Positions 11,301 to 19,876 of a stretch of 64,000 nucleotides of DNA are shown here, one piece after another (position 1 is the first letter of the stretch; each line of letters begins with the position of its first letter). Both the position numbers and the translations under genes were made by a program. Source of the stretch: Jiella mangrovi. GTDB taxonomy: Bacteria > Pseudomonadota > Alphaproteobacteria > Rhizobiales > Rhizobiaceae. The notes under the pieces were generated by a model. That model did no database searches, was not told where the DNA came from, and saw only the letters and a program-made list of their open reading frames with translations. The stretch covers positions 19,304 through 83,303 of the forward strand of contig NZ_JAGJCF010000021.1 of assembly GCF_017815135.1 (NCBI RefSeq), in the 5' to 3' direction.

Positions 11301-11727
11301 CCCGCTCCGGCGAGCCCTTTGGCGCATTGCGCGCCGCCTGGAACCAGGGATGCTGGTCGGAGGTGTGGTTGATGACGAGCTCGGTGATGACCCGGATGCC
11401 GCGCTTGTGGGCCTCGTCGATCAGCCGCTCGATATCCTCGATGTTGCCGTAGGACGGATTGACCGAGCGATAGTCGGAGATGTCGTAGCCATCGTCGCGC
11501 AGCGGCGACGGGTAGAACGGCAGGAGCCAGATCGCGGTGACGCCGAGTTCCTGGATATAGTCCAGCCGCGACATCAGCCCCGCGAAGTCGCCGACGCCGT
11601 CGCCGTTGGAATCCACGAAGGTCTTGACGTGGACCTGATAGATGATCGCGTCCTTGTACCAGTCGTGGGCATTGAGGTCCGGCCCCGAAGAGGTCTCGGG
11701 CGTGACGATGGTGGCAATCTCGTTCAT
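8395..11727 (-). CDS. treS: Trehalose synthase (maltose glucosylmutase) fused to maltokinase
   Basis: A 1110-residue fusion that interconverts trehalose and maltose and then phosphorylates maltose to maltose-1-phosphate, the GlgE donor. The N-terminal half (about 1-570) is a GH13 TreS barrel: [25 protein letters not shown] (nucleophile), [11 protein letters not shown] (acid/base) and [12 protein letters not shown]. The C-terminal part (about 640-1110) is a Pep2/Mak-type maltokinase with [11 protein letters not shown] (catalytic loop) and [13 protein letters not shown] (metal site). It lies 31 bases after glgE, and its stop overlaps the glgB start. In actinobacteria TreS and Mak are often separate proteins; fused forms are common in proteobacteria. 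Confidence 0.96.
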   Translation of the reverse strand: MNEIATIVTPETSSGPDLNAHDWYKDAIIYQVHVKTFVDSNGDGVGDFAGLMSRLDYIQELGVTAIWLLPFYPSPLRDDGYDISDYRSVNPSYGNIEDIERLIDEAHKRGIRVITELVINHTSDQHPWFQAARNAPKGSPERDFYVWADDDEGYDLTRIIFTDTETSNWTWDPVAGQYFWHRFFSHQPDLNFDNPKVMEEVLSIMHFWLDKGVDGLRLDAIPYLVEREGTNNENLPETHDVLKAIRADLDKYYPDKMLLAEANQWPEDTRPYFGEGDECHMAFHFPLMPRMYMALAQEDRHPITDIMRQTPDIPENCQWAIFLRNHDELTLEMVTEEERDYLWSTYAADTRARINLGIRRRLAPLMGNDRRKVELLNALLMSMPGTPTVYYGDEIGMGDNIYLGDRDGVRTPMQWSADRNGGFSRADPQRLYLPVIQDAIYGYQAVNVEAQSNNPASQLNWMRRLIQVRRTKEAFGRGEITFLLPANRKILVYLREHADERVLCVANLSGSAQAVELDLSAYAGSVPIEMLGLSAFPQIGTQPYMLTLPAYGFFWFDLADSTAAQQRYPATPVPLPAFSTLVAQGDLRATIGGRNLTELKSILPEYVGGQRWFAGKSATPRSLDVTVLGPPTPDNRRHLLTEVAVATSEGSQNYLLPLSVRWGEQHLGTHDPDLPYTIAKVRQGPRIGALIDGTRSAEFAKLIVAMIAANANVEIGSGELVVEASQTEREGLASTLLVDAESIRMLSGEQSNTSVLIGADGILKYYRRLRDGIQPELEVTRFLTEKTDFEAAPALYGSIELVRPDGTRTAVAALFEQVQNQGDAWTVIVEALARYLRDHAYAQPPIADENLEVGALSEPKLQIQIDPAEVLGRRTGEMHAALATTTGDEAFDPEPLDDDSFMAIVAEAKKDAAEALAVLAKAKPNLPPEEIENVERLVGAEKDILTWFDRFGGIKVNAQRTRIHGDYHLGQVLVAKNDVVILDFEGEPGRSLEERRAKTSPLRDVAGMLRSFDYAAFAARDRAGPVDETTAERLREMATVWRDEVMEAFLGHWSTASGVALDEPTRQLLDLFVLQKAFYELRYEAAMRPAWLSIPLRGIVALLEKRQVLK

Positions 11728-11758
11728 CGGGTTTCAGCGCTTTCGGCGTTCTTGGTTC

Positions 11759-13801
11759 TTATCGCGTGAGCTTGAAGACGGCATATGGCCGATCTTGCGG
11801 ATTCAGCCACCAGTGCTGGACCTTCCCGGTCCAGGCAAAGCTCTCGCCCCGCATCAGGTCGGTGGCATGGATCGTGCCGTCGTCCGGCAGCCCGAACTCC
11901 CAGAGCGGCACCTCGAAATGCCCGCCCTGACCGTGATGGGGATCGAGATTCACCATGAAGAGGAGATAGGAGGAGAGGTCTTTCGTCCGCTTGCCGTAAT
12001 AGAGGATCTGCTCGTTGAAGAAGTTGAAGAAGGCGAGCGAGCGGAAATCCTTCATCGCCGCTTCGTCGTTGCGCAGCTTGTTGAAGAAGGCGATGTCGTC
12101 GCGGATGTTGCCTTCCGCCTTCCAGTCGAAGGCCCTGATCTGGAATTTCTCCGAGTTGAGATATTCCTCCTTGCCCGGAATCGGCAGGAATTCGCACAGC
12201 TCGAAGCCGGAATAGACGCCGTAATTGCCGGCAAGGGTCGCCGCCAGCGCAAGCCGCGTCTGGAAACCGGGACGGCCCGAGGTCTGCAGGTAGAGCGGGT
12301 TGATGTCCGGCGTGTTCACGAAGAAATTGACGCGCATGTATTCGACGCATTCTTCGGTCGTCAGCTCGGTCAGATATTCCGTCAGCTCCCACTTCACGTT
12401 CCGCCAGGTGAAATAGGAATAGGACTGGTTGTAGCCGAGCTTGGCGAGACGCTTCATCACCTTCGGCCGGGTGAAGGCCTCGGCGAGGAAGATGACGCCC
12501 GGATCGACCTTGCGCGCCTCGCCGATCACCCACTCCCAGAACGGGTAGGCCTTGGTATGCGGGTTGTCGATCCGGAAGATCTTCACCCCATGCTGCATCC
12601 AGTGCAGGAACATGTCCCGCATGGCGTACCAGATCGACGGCAAGGCGCCCCGATAGAAGTGGAAGTTGACGATGTCTTCGTAGCGCTTCGGCGGATTCTC
12701 GGCATATTTGATCGTGCCGTCCGGCCTCCAGTCGAACCATTCGGGATGTTCCTTGATCCACGGATGGTCCGGTGAAGCGTTGAGCGCGATGTCGAGGGCG
12801 ATTTCGAGGCCGTGCTTCCTGGCCTCGTCGATCAGCCGGTGGAAATCGTCGAAGCTGCCGAGCTCGGGATGGATGGCGAGATGGCCCCCGTCCTTCGAAC
12901 CGATCGCATAGGGGCTGCCGGGATCGTCAGGGCCCGGCGTCAGGGTGTTGTTCGGGCCCTTCCGGTTGGTCTTGCCGATCGGGTGGATCGGCGGAAAATA
13001 CAGGACGTCGAAGCCCATCTCCTGAATGTCGGGCAGACGCCTGATGACGTCGTCGAAGGTGCCGTGGCGATTGACGTCGCCCGACTGCGATCGCGGAAAC
13101 AGCTCGTACCACGCCGAAAACGCCGCCCGCTCGCGATCGACCCAGATCGGCACGTCGACCGAATAGCGGGAAAGGTTGGTCCGGTGACCGGCCGCCTCCA
13201 GGATCCCTGCCGCCTCGTCGGAGGCCATCAGCGCATACTGGGCGTCGAGGTCGCCCTTGGCCTGATGCTTCTCCAGCCGCTCGAAGAGCTTTGCCAGCGC
13301 CTTTTGCTCGGGTTTCGTGCCACGGCCGGATTCCGCCGCCTTCTTGACGAGGTCGCGCGCCTCGGTGATCTCGAGATCGGTCAGCTTGCCGGCGTCGCGC
13401 TTCTTCTTGGCTTCGTCGCGCCACGTCGCGTAGAGATCGCGCCACGCAATGATCGAATAGCGGTAGGGCCCCGGCTGATCGAAGGTGATCGTCGCCTGCC
13501 AGCGGTCGTTCTCGACGAAGGCGAACTTCACCTCCGACCATTTCGAGGGATCGACTTCCGCCGGCCCGTAGATCAGCGCCGCGTCGATCTCGTCATGTCC
13601 GTCGCAGAAGATGTCCGCCGACACGGTCAATGGCTCGCCGACGACACGCTTGACCGCGAACCGACCGCCGTCGATCTCGGGCGCGACGCCCTCGATCGCG
13701 ACGCGATTTTCGGCAAGAGCAAGGAGCAGGGCCTCGCTGTCGTCGTTCTTCGCTTTCGCGACCTTTCGCGGCTTTTTCGGCTGCATTGCGACGTCGGACA
13801 T
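11759..13801 (-). CDS. glgE: GlgE, alpha-1,4-glucan:maltose-1-phosphate maltosyltransferase
   Basis: A 680-residue GH13_3 enzyme that transfers maltose from maltose-1-phosphate to the non-reducing end of alpha-glucan. Characteristic segments are FPPIHPIGKTNRKGPNN, GVKIFRIDNPHTKAYPFWEW (nucleophile Asp), VIFLAEAFTRPKVMKRL (acid Glu) and NTPDINPLYLQTSGRPGFQT. The first 40 residues are lysine-rich and probably disordered. It is the first gene of the operon and is divergent from the 13902 ORF across 100 bases, where its promoter should lie. With TreS-Mak and GlgB next to it, the pathway trehalose, maltose, maltose-1-phosphate, glucan is complete here. Confidence 0.96.
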   Translation of the reverse strand: MSDVAMQPKKPRKVAKAKNDDSEALLLALAENRVAIEGVAPEIDGGRFAVKRVVGEPLTVSADIFCDGHDEIDAALIYGPAEVDPSKWSEVKFAFVENDRWQATITFDQPGPYRYSIIAWRDLYATWRDEAKKKRDAGKLTDLEITEARDLVKKAAESGRGTKPEQKALAKLFERLEKHQAKGDLDAQYALMASDEAAGILEAAGHRTNLSRYSVDVPIWVDRERAAFSAWYELFPRSQSGDVNRHGTFDDVIRRLPDIQEMGFDVLYFPPIHPIGKTNRKGPNNTLTPGPDDPGSPYAIGSKDGGHLAIHPELGSFDDFHRLIDEARKHGLEIALDIALNASPDHPWIKEHPEWFDWRPDGTIKYAENPPKRYEDIVNFHFYRGALPSIWYAMRDMFLHWMQHGVKIFRIDNPHTKAYPFWEWVIGEARKVDPGVIFLAEAFTRPKVMKRLAKLGYNQSYSYFTWRNVKWELTEYLTELTTEECVEYMRVNFFVNTPDINPLYLQTSGRPGFQTRLALAATLAGNYGVYSGFELCEFLPIPGKEEYLNSEKFQIRAFDWKAEGNIRDDIAFFNKLRNDEAAMKDFRSLAFFNFFNEQILYYGKRTKDLSSYLLFMVNLDPHHGQGGHFEVPLWEFGLPDDGTIHATDLMRGESFAWTGKVQHWWLNPQDRPYAVFKLTR

Positions 13802-13901
13802 GCGCGAACCTTCCAGGACGAGGGATCGGGTCGGGTGGTAACCGCCATGTCGCCATGGCAGCTCATGAGCACTTGCTAAAGGGATAGGCGGACGCGGTTG
13901 T

Positions 13902-14240
13902 ATGTCCAGTCGAGAACGCCCGAATCATGGTGAAGTTCAGGAGCGCCTGCATAAAAGATTGCGGCAAATCCCAACTCAGCTCATTGACGCAACGACATGC
14001 ATCGCAGAGACTTCCAACCTCTGGTGGGTGGAGTTTGGAGATGGCGAAAAGCCCGCCAAAAGGCGGAAAGGCGGTGGAAGCAGCGGACGAACGCCAGTTA
14101 GCGATCGTCCGCTAGGCAGAACAGATAAGGGGCCGCTTTCACCGGCCAATCAACGACGCATCTCGCGCGAAATTATCAATCGAGACCGCGACTCTGGGCG
14201 CCTTCCTCCAGATCCCAGACCGCCCAAAGATCGTAATTAA
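13902..14240 (+). CDS. Hypothetical protein upstream of a SLATT-like gene
   Basis: A 112-codon ORF in a lower-GC stretch. The first half looks like a folded helix region (ERLHKRLRQIPTQLIDATT, then NLWWVEFGDGEKP); the second half is rich in Arg, Pro, Gly and Ser and probably disordered. I do not recognise the family. It ends 26 bases before the likely start of the SLATT-like gene and reads the same way, which suggests an operon. No clear ribosome site precedes the ATG. A competing frame (13927-14115) is also open, so the call is tentative. Base composition differs from the flanking glgE and guaD genes, consistent with recent acquisition. Confidence 0.45.
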   Translation: MSSRERPNHGEVQERLHKRLRQIPTQLIDATTCIAETSNLWWVEFGDGEKPAKRRKGGGSSGRTPVSDRPLGRTDKGPLSPANQRRISREIINRDRDSGRLPPDPRPPKDRN

Positions 14241-14266
14241 GCGAAATCCATGCCTATATGAGGGCC

Positions 14267-14851
14267 ATGAGCGAACTATCGTCCATCGAGAAGACACGAA
14301 TGCGCGCCATGCGCAATGGCGTGTACCACTCCATGCGCAGGCAATTTTTCGAGCGATGTGAGCGCTTTGCCAATCTCTCCGTGTTGTTGCTTGGTGCGGC
14401 TAGCGTCGCCCAGGTGGCAGCGAAAACATTTGGCGACGATATGCCCAGCCTGATTTTCGGCTTTCTTGTCGCTCTCGTCGGCGGGCTGCAACTCGTGTTC
14501 AACTTTGGCGGACGAGCGCGCGACCATGCCATGTTCCAAGCGAGGTTCTATGGGCTCATGGCGAAAACGGAGCGATCGGGAGACGATCCCGAACGGCTTG
14601 CTGCCGAGATAGAAAGCGAAATGGCGACTTTTTACGGTGAGGAGCCGCCAACTTATCACATCGTCAATGCGATCGCGTACAATGCAGTCCAGGACAGTTT
14701 CGGCCGTCCGGACAAGTCGGCTTTGTTCAAGATCGGCACCAAGGAAAATCTCCTAAAGGATTTTTTCCATTATTCGCCCCACGATCTAAAGACATTCGGC
14801 GAAATCGACGCCGAACGCGAGCGTCACGACGGCAACCCCGCTACAGCGTAA
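14267..14851 (+). CDS. SLATT-like two-helix membrane protein
   Basis: A 194-residue protein with a basic N-terminal helix (KTRMRAMRNGVYHSMRRQFF), two adjacent transmembrane helices (about residues 38-55 and 62-80: LSVLLLGAASVAQV and LIFGFLVALVGGLQLVFNFG) and a cytoplasmic helical tail with ARFYGLMAKTERS. This arrangement matches the SLATT superfamily (SMODS and SLOG-associated two-TM effectors), proposed pore-forming effectors of nucleotide-signal conflict systems. No CD-NTase or SLOG protein is seen beside it. The ATG at 14267 follows GAGGGCC closely; an in-frame ATG at 14258 is the alternative. Base composition is lower in GC than its neighbours. The family call rests on topology and sequence feel, not a search. 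Confidence 0.7.
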   Translation: MSELSSIEKTRMRAMRNGVYHSMRRQFFERCERFANLSVLLLGAASVAQVAAKTFGDDMPSLIFGFLVALVGGLQLVFNFGGRARDHAMFQARFYGLMAKTERSGDDPERLAAEIESEMATFYGEEPPTYHIVNAIAYNAVQDSFGRPDKSALFKIGTKENLLKDFFHYSPHDLKTFGEIDAERERHDGNPATA

Positions 14852-14852
14852 A

Positions 14853-16259
14853 CTACTGAGCGCTCTCTCCCGCCTGCAAGCCTTTCGTCACGGGCGCCTG
14901 ATCGAGCTTGGGCGCGAGCGGCCGGTGGCCGGCGTGATAGCGGTCGTAGATCTTGCGCCCCATCGCATAGGTCGCGACGGTGGCGCGTTCGTCGCCGAGG
15001 ATCATCAGCGCGAAGAGCTCTTCGGAAAGCGACTGCACCCGCTCCATGCGCCGGCGCAATGGCGCGGTCGAGTGCGTGTCGAGGACGACGAGATCCGCCT
15101 CGTAGCCTTTCTCAAGCCGGCCGACCTTGTCGCCGATCCCCATCGCCGCGGCATTGCCGGCCGTCAGCATGTGAAACGCCTCGAAGGCCCGCAGCTTCTG
15201 GCCCTTCAGCGCCAGCACCTTGTAGCCCTCGGCCGCGGTCGTCAGCATGGAATAGGACGTGCCGCCGCCGATATCGGTGGCGATGCCGGTCGAAAGGCCG
15301 ACGGCGCGCGATGCCGCCAGATCATAAAGGCCGGAGCCGAGAAACAGGTTCGACGTCGGGCAGAAGATCGCCGACGCGCCCTTGTCCGCCAGCGCCGAGC
15401 GCTCGCGATCGGAGAGGTGGATGCAATGGCCGAAAAGCGCACGCGGGCGGACGAGACCGTAGCGCTCATAGACATCGGTATAGTCCTTCGACCACGGAAA
15501 GGCCTCGGCGACGAAGGCGATTTCAGCTTTGTTTTCCGACAGATGGGTCTGGATCGGCAGGCCGGGATATTCGGCGGCGAGCGCTTTGGCGGCGTCGAGC
15601 TGGGCTTCGCTGGAGGTCGGGGCGAAGCGCGGGGTGATCGCCACCTCGAGCCGGCCGCGCCCATGAAAGGTCTCGATCAGTTCCTTGGTCTGATCGTAGC
15701 CGCTCTGCGGCGTATCGAGGAGACCAGGCGGAGCATTGCGGTCCATCATCACCTTGCCGGCGAGCATTCGAAGGCCCCGCCGGTCGGCCTCCGTGAAAAA
15801 CGCCTCGGCGCTCACCTGATGGCTGGTGCAATAGGCTGCCGCCGTGGTCGTGCCGTTCGCCGCCAGCGTATCGAGAAGGAAGCGCGACGCTTCCTCCGAA
15901 ACAGCGGAATCGCCGTAGCGAAGCTCTTCGGGAAAGGTGTATTTCGCCAGCCACTCCATCAGCTCCTGGCCATAGGAGGCGATGACCTGGGTCTGCGGCA
16001 GATGAAGATGCGGGTCGATGAAGCCGGGCATGACGAGATGCGGCCGGTGATCGATCACGGCGATGCCGGCTTCGAGCCGCCGCGCGACGACCGGCCCCTC
16101 GCCGACTTCGACGATGATCCCGTCCCGGATGACGACGATGCCGTCCTCGATGAAGCGGACAGACGGCGCCTCGCCCTCGACGGCGGGATCCGCGTCGAAG
16201 GATAGGAGCCGCCCACGGATTGCGAGAGTGCCGGTTCTGCCTGTCATCGGCTCAATCAT
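14853..16259 (-). CDS. guaD: GuaD, guanine deaminase
   Basis: A 468-residue amidohydrolase that deaminates guanine to xanthine with one bound zinc. Metal and substrate motifs are visible: PGFIDPHLHLPQ (His-x-His), QTHLSENKAEI, ALFGHCIHLSD and GIATDIGGGTSYSML (Asp). It feeds xanthine to the XdhABC enzyme encoded upstream and is the last gene of the minus-strand purine region, 33 bases after puuD. The ATG at 16259 gives MIEPMTGRTG; an ATG four codons later (16247) is equally possible. It ends one base after the convergent SLATT-like gene. Confidence 0.95.
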   Translation of the reverse strand: MIEPMTGRTGTLAIRGRLLSFDADPAVEGEAPSVRFIEDGIVVIRDGIIVEVGEGPVVARRLEAGIAVIDHRPHLVMPGFIDPHLHLPQTQVIASYGQELMEWLAKYTFPEELRYGDSAVSEEASRFLLDTLAANGTTTAAAYCTSHQVSAEAFFTEADRRGLRMLAGKVMMDRNAPPGLLDTPQSGYDQTKELIETFHGRGRLEVAITPRFAPTSSEAQLDAAKALAAEYPGLPIQTHLSENKAEIAFVAEAFPWSKDYTDVYERYGLVRPRALFGHCIHLSDRERSALADKGASAIFCPTSNLFLGSGLYDLAASRAVGLSTGIATDIGGGTSYSMLTTAAEGYKVLALKGQKLRAFEAFHMLTAGNAAAMGIGDKVGRLEKGYEADLVVLDTHSTAPLRRRMERVQSLSEELFALMILGDERATVATYAMGRKIYDRYHAGHRPLAPKLDQAPVTKGLQAGESAQ

Positions 16260-16292
16260 AGCGCCGTCGCGGCATCCGGCCCAGCCTTTTGC

Positions 16293-17555
16293 TCACAATC
16301 CCTTGCCAAGGCCCGGCGCCTTGCCGTCGGCGAGCCAGCGGGCGAGAAGCTCGCGTTCGGCCGGCTCGAGGCCCGACACGTTGCCGGGCGGCATGGCATG
16401 GCTGCGTACGGCCTGACGCTCGATCAGCGCGGCGTAGTGGACGACCTCGTCCGAGGTCTCGAGCGCGATGTTCTTCGGCGGGTGGGTCATGCCGGGCCAC
16501 AACGGCTCTTTCGCGTGGCACATGGAGCAACGCGAGACGATGATCGATTCCGCTTCCTCGAAATGCGGCGAGTTGGCGAGGGCATATTGCGGATCGGCGG
16601 TCCATTCGCGCTTGGTCGTCTCCGCCTCCGCCTCCGCCGGGCCGCTGCGCCAGCCCGGCGCACCCGACAGCGTGATGACGATGAGAAACAACACGCCCGC
16701 AAAGGCCCAGCACCACCAGGGCTTTTCGCCCGTCGCATGCATGGTGTTGAAGAAATGCCGGATCACCGCGCCGATGATCAGGACGATGCCGGCGATCACC
16801 CAGTTCCACTCGGTGGCGAAGGCCAGCGGATAATGGTTCGAGAGCATCAGGAAGATGACCGGCAGGGTCAGATAGTTGTTGTGCAGCGAGCGCTGCTTGG
16901 CCGCCTTGCCGAGCGCCGGGTCCGGCGTCTTGCCGACCTTGAGGTCGGCGACGACGATCTTCTGGTTGGGAATGATCAGGAAGAAGACGTTGGCGGTCAT
17001 GATCGTCGCGATCAGGGCGCCGGTGTGGAGCATCGCGCCCCGGCCGGAAAAGACCTGGGCGAACAGGTAGCTGGAAAGAACGACATAGACGAAGAGGATG
17101 GCGAGAAGCGCCGTGTCGTTGTTCTTGAGGGGCGACTTGCACAGGAGATCATAGACCACCCAGCCGAGACCGAGCCCGGCGATACCGATCAGCGTCGCGC
17201 CCCAGACCGGCAGATCGGCGACACCCGGGTCGATCAGGAAGAGATCGGCATGGAGGTAGTAGACGAGAAACAGGAGCGCCGCGCCCGAAAGCCAGGTGGC
17301 ATAGCTCTCCCATTTGAACCAGGTCAGCTCGTCGGGCAGTTCGTCGGGCGCCAGCGTATATTTCTGCATGTTGTAGAAGCCGCCGCCATGGACCTGCCAG
17401 GCCTCCCCCGCCACCCCATGCGGCAGCTCGCGCCGGCGGCGAAGGCCGAGATCGAGGGCGATGAAATAAAAGGACGACCCGACCCAGGCGATGGCGGTGA
17501 TCACATGCACCCAGCGCACCGCGAACTGCAGCCATTCGGAAAGGTATGTCCACAT
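16293..17555 (-). CDS. puuD: PuuD, membrane urate hydroxylase (urate oxidase) with C-terminal cytochrome c domain
   Basis: A 420-residue inner-membrane protein with about eight transmembrane helices, starting MWTYLSEWLQFAVRWVHVIT, and a C-terminal periplasmic cytochrome c domain with the haem site CSMCH (about residue 337) and a likely distal Met in HAMPPGN. PuuD oxidises urate to 5-hydroxyisourate and passes electrons to the respiratory chain, replacing soluble uricase. Its product is the substrate of UraH encoded at the head of this region. The start was set at 17555 because the family begins MWTYL; the open frame to 17600 adds an unrelated arginine-rich stretch. A 147-base inverted repeat lies between it and the upstream binding-protein gene. 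Confidence 0.95.
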   Translation of the reverse strand: MWTYLSEWLQFAVRWVHVITAIAWVGSSFYFIALDLGLRRRRELPHGVAGEAWQVHGGGFYNMQKYTLAPDELPDELTWFKWESYATWLSGAALLFLVYYLHADLFLIDPGVADLPVWGATLIGIAGLGLGWVVYDLLCKSPLKNNDTALLAILFVYVVLSSYLFAQVFSGRGAMLHTGALIATIMTANVFFLIIPNQKIVVADLKVGKTPDPALGKAAKQRSLHNNYLTLPVIFLMLSNHYPLAFATEWNWVIAGIVLIIGAVIRHFFNTMHATGEKPWWCWAFAGVLFLIVITLSGAPGWRSGPAEAEAETTKREWTADPQYALANSPHFEEAESIIVSRCSMCHAKEPLWPGMTHPPKNIALETSDEVVHYAALIERQAVRSHAMPPGNVSGLEPAERELLARWLADGKAPGLGKGL

Positions 17556-17652
17556 GCGGGCGTCGGGTCCTTGGCGTAAACGGCGCTGTGCGGCTGACAC
17601 CTCTTTTGCGGAGGTCGCAGCCTTCAGGCACTGACGGCAACACTCTCGCGAC

Positions 17653-17799
17653 CGTCATCCTCGGGCCCCGTCCCGAGGATCCAGTTCTTGTCCGATCGTT
17701 CGCTGCGCGGGCTGAGACCTGCGCAGCTCAGAGTCAGGACTTTAAGTTCGTTCGAGCCCACGTTCCCCTGGATCCTCGGGACGGGGCCCGAGGATGACG
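17653..17799. repeat. Dispersed palindromic repeat with 32-base perfect inverted arms
   Basis: Positions 17653-17684 and 17768-17799 are exact reverse complements (32 of 32), separated by 83 bases that hold a smaller GCTGCGC/GCGCAGC stem. Each arm also folds on itself (CCTCGGG...CCCGAGG). Related arms occur at 32523-32620 and 63809-63878, and a diverged version at 39294-39430. It sits between the BMP gene and puuD and may act as a transcription terminator or RNA-stabilising structure, but that is inference. Confidence 0.9.
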
Positions 17800-17823
17800 A
17801 GGTGGGAGGAGAAGCGCCGAGCC

Positions 17824-18921
17824 TCAGCTCTGCACGCCCTCGACGTACCAGTCCATCTTCAGGAGGTCTTCGTCGGGGATCTTCTCGCCTTCGGGGATCT
17901 TCACCTCGCCGGACTGGTCCTTGATCGGGCCGGTGAAGACCTCGTAGGTGCCGGCCTTGGTCTCGTCGACGATCTTCTGGGCGGCGGCCTTCACGTCGGC
18001 GGGCATCTTGTCGTTGAACGGGGCCATCTCGACCTCGCCCTCGGCCATGCCGAGCCAGACATTGTCGGCCTTCCAGGTGCCGTCGAGCAGCGCCTGGACG
18101 CGTTTGGTGTAGTAGGGGCACCACTGATCGACGATCGCGGTCATGTGGGCGTTCGGCGCGAAGCTCTCCATGTTCCAGGCCTGGCCGAAGGCAATGGCGC
18201 CGGCCTCTTCGGCCGCCTGCAGCGGAGCGGGCGAGTCCGTATGCTGAGTGATCACGTCGGCGCCCTGAGAGAGCAGCGCCTTGGTGGCGTCGGCTTCCTT
18301 GGCCGGATCATACCAGGAGTTCACCCAGACGACCTGGGTCTTGAAGTCCGGATTGACCTTCTTGGCGGCGAGTTCGAAGGCGTTGATGCCCATGACGACT
18401 TCCGGGATCGGGAAGGAGGCGACATAGCCGGCCTTGCCGGTCTTCGACATCATCGCCGCGATCGTCCCGAGGACGGCGCGGCCCTGATAGAACTTGGAAT
18501 TGTAGAGGCCCATGTTGTCGTTGCCGCCGGTGGTATAGCCGGTGGCGTGCTCGAATTTCACGTTCGGGAACTGCTTGGCCACCTTGATGGTCGGGTTCAT
18601 GAAGCCGAAGGAGGTGGTGAAGACGATGTCGTTGCCGTCCTGGGCAAGCTGGCGAATGACGCGCTCGGCGTCGGGGCCTTCCGCGACGTTCTCGACATAG
18701 CTGGTTTCCACCTTGTCGCCGAGGTTCTTCTCCAGGCACTTGCGGGCCTGGTCGTGGGCGTAGGTCCAGCCGAAATCGCCGACCGGGCCGACATAGACGA
18801 AGGCTGCCTTGACCTTGTCCTTGCCTTCGCCGTCCTGGGCGAAGGCCGGGGCGATGGACGTCGCCGCCAGGCCGAAGGCGGCGCCCGCGGCGAGAAGCTT
18901 GCGTCGGGAAAGAGCGAACAT
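17824..18921 (-). CDS. BMP-family ABC transporter substrate-binding protein, Tat-exported
   Basis: A 365-residue periplasmic binding protein of the BMP/Med (PnrA) family, whose characterised members bind nucleosides. The N-terminus LSRRKLLAAGAAFGLAA is a twin-arginine signal followed by cleavage near AFA-QDG. The mature part contains KVKAAFVYVGPVGDFGWTY and VIRQLAQDGNDIVFTTSFG, typical of the family. The start at 18921 has AGGAGA eight bases upstream; the earlier in-frame ATG at 18939 lacks this. It follows the two permease genes and the ATPase gene in one operon inside the purine catabolic region, so purine base or nucleoside uptake is inferred. Confidence 0.93.
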   Translation of the reverse strand: MFALSRRKLLAAGAAFGLAATSIAPAFAQDGEGKDKVKAAFVYVGPVGDFGWTYAHDQARKCLEKNLGDKVETSYVENVAEGPDAERVIRQLAQDGNDIVFTTSFGFMNPTIKVAKQFPNVKFEHATGYTTGGNDNMGLYNSKFYQGRAVLGTIAAMMSKTGKAGYVASFPIPEVVMGINAFELAAKKVNPDFKTQVVWVNSWYDPAKEADATKALLSQGADVITQHTDSPAPLQAAEEAGAIAFGQAWNMESFAPNAHMTAIVDQWCPYYTKRVQALLDGTWKADNVWLGMAEGEVEMAPFNDKMPADVKAAAQKIVDETKAGTYEVFTGPIKDQSGEVKIPEGEKIPDEDLLKMDWYVEGVQS

Positions 18922-18952
18922 CGAATGTCTCCTGTTCATGCGTTGGATCAAA

Positions 18953-19876
18953 TCAGGCCGTCGCCCGGAAGGATTTTCCAAGACAGGCCGGTGCATTGGC
19001 GCTTCCGCGCTTGGCGGCGGAAATGATCGCGAGAACGGCGATCGTCGCGATGTAGGGGAGCGCGGCGAGGAACTCGGGCGCGAACATGTTGAAGCCGGCG
19101 GCCTTGGCCTGCAGCTCCATGGTGATGACGAGGCCGAAGAGATAGGCGCCGGCGAGCATGCGCCCCGGCCGCCAGGAGGCGAAGACGACGAGGGCGATGG
19201 CGATCCAGCCCCGCCCGGCGGTCAGCCGCTCGGCCCACATCGGCGTCAGCACCAGCGAGTAGTAGGAACCGGCGAGACCGGCCATCGCCCCGCCGAACAA
19301 AATGGCGAGATATCTGACCTTCAACACCGGATAGCCGATGGCATGGGCGGCGGTGTCGGATTCGCCGACCGCGCGAAGGATCAGTCCGGCGCGCGAGCGG
19401 TTGAGGAACCACCAGACGCCGAGGGTCAGGAGAAGGCCGAGATAGACCAGCGGCGAATGGCCGAAGACGAGGCGAAGGAGCGGCGTGGAGGTGAGCCAAT
19501 CGGGGAAGATGGTCCCGAGCGTCGGCGTGGTGATACCGACGAAGGGCGCGCCGATCAGCGCCGAGACGCCGGTGCCGAAGATCGTCAGGGCGAGCCCCGT
19601 CGCCACCTGATTGGCCATCAGCGTCAGGACGAGGACGGCGAAGATCGCCGAGGCGAGCGCCGCCGCGACCATCGCCGCGAAGGCCCCGAGAACGGGAAAG
19701 CCCGTGGTCGTGGCGACCGCGAAGCCGGTGACCGCGCCGATCAGCATCATGCCCTCGACGCCGAGATTGAGGACACCGGACTTTTCGACGACGAGCTCGC
19801 CGAGACCGGCGATCAGGAGCGGCGTCGCCGCACCCGCGATGGTCATCAGGATGGCGACGAGAAGGTCCAGACTCAT
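18953..19876 (-). CDS. ABC transporter permease, second subunit (nucleoside/BMP type)
   Basis: A 307-residue inner-membrane permease of the BPD_transp_2 family (as in YufQ/NupC-type uptake systems), with eight or nine hydrophobic helices. Conserved features are GELVVEKSGVLNLGVEGMML near the N-terminus and GLILRAVGESDTAAHAIGYP, the cytoplasmic loop that docks on the ATPase. The ATG at 19876 overlaps the TGA of the upstream permease gene as ATGA. The binding-protein gene follows after 31 bases. Confidence 0.93.
   Translation of the reverse strand: MSLDLLVAILMTIAGAATPLLIAGLGELVVEKSGVLNLGVEGMMLIGAVTGFAVATTTGFPVLGAFAAMVAAALASAIFAVLVLTLMANQVATGLALTIFGTGVSALIGAPFVGITTPTLGTIFPDWLTSTPLLRLVFGHSPLVYLGLLLTLGVWWFLNRSRAGLILRAVGESDTAAHAIGYPVLKVRYLAILFGGAMAGLAGSYYSLVLTPMWAERLTAGRGWIAIALVVFASWRPGRMLAGAYLFGLVITMELQAKAAGFNMFAPEFLAALPYIATIAVLAIISAAKRGSANAPACLGKSFRATA

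Noticed and set aside
9718..11769. 683-codon plus-strand ORF across treS-mak
   Set aside because: Antisense shadow of the fusion gene; product has biased composition and no domain.
13927..14115. Alternative 62-codon frame overlapping the 13902 ORF
   Set aside because: Shorter and ends well before the SLATT-like gene; the 112-codon frame is somewhat better, though the choice is not certain.
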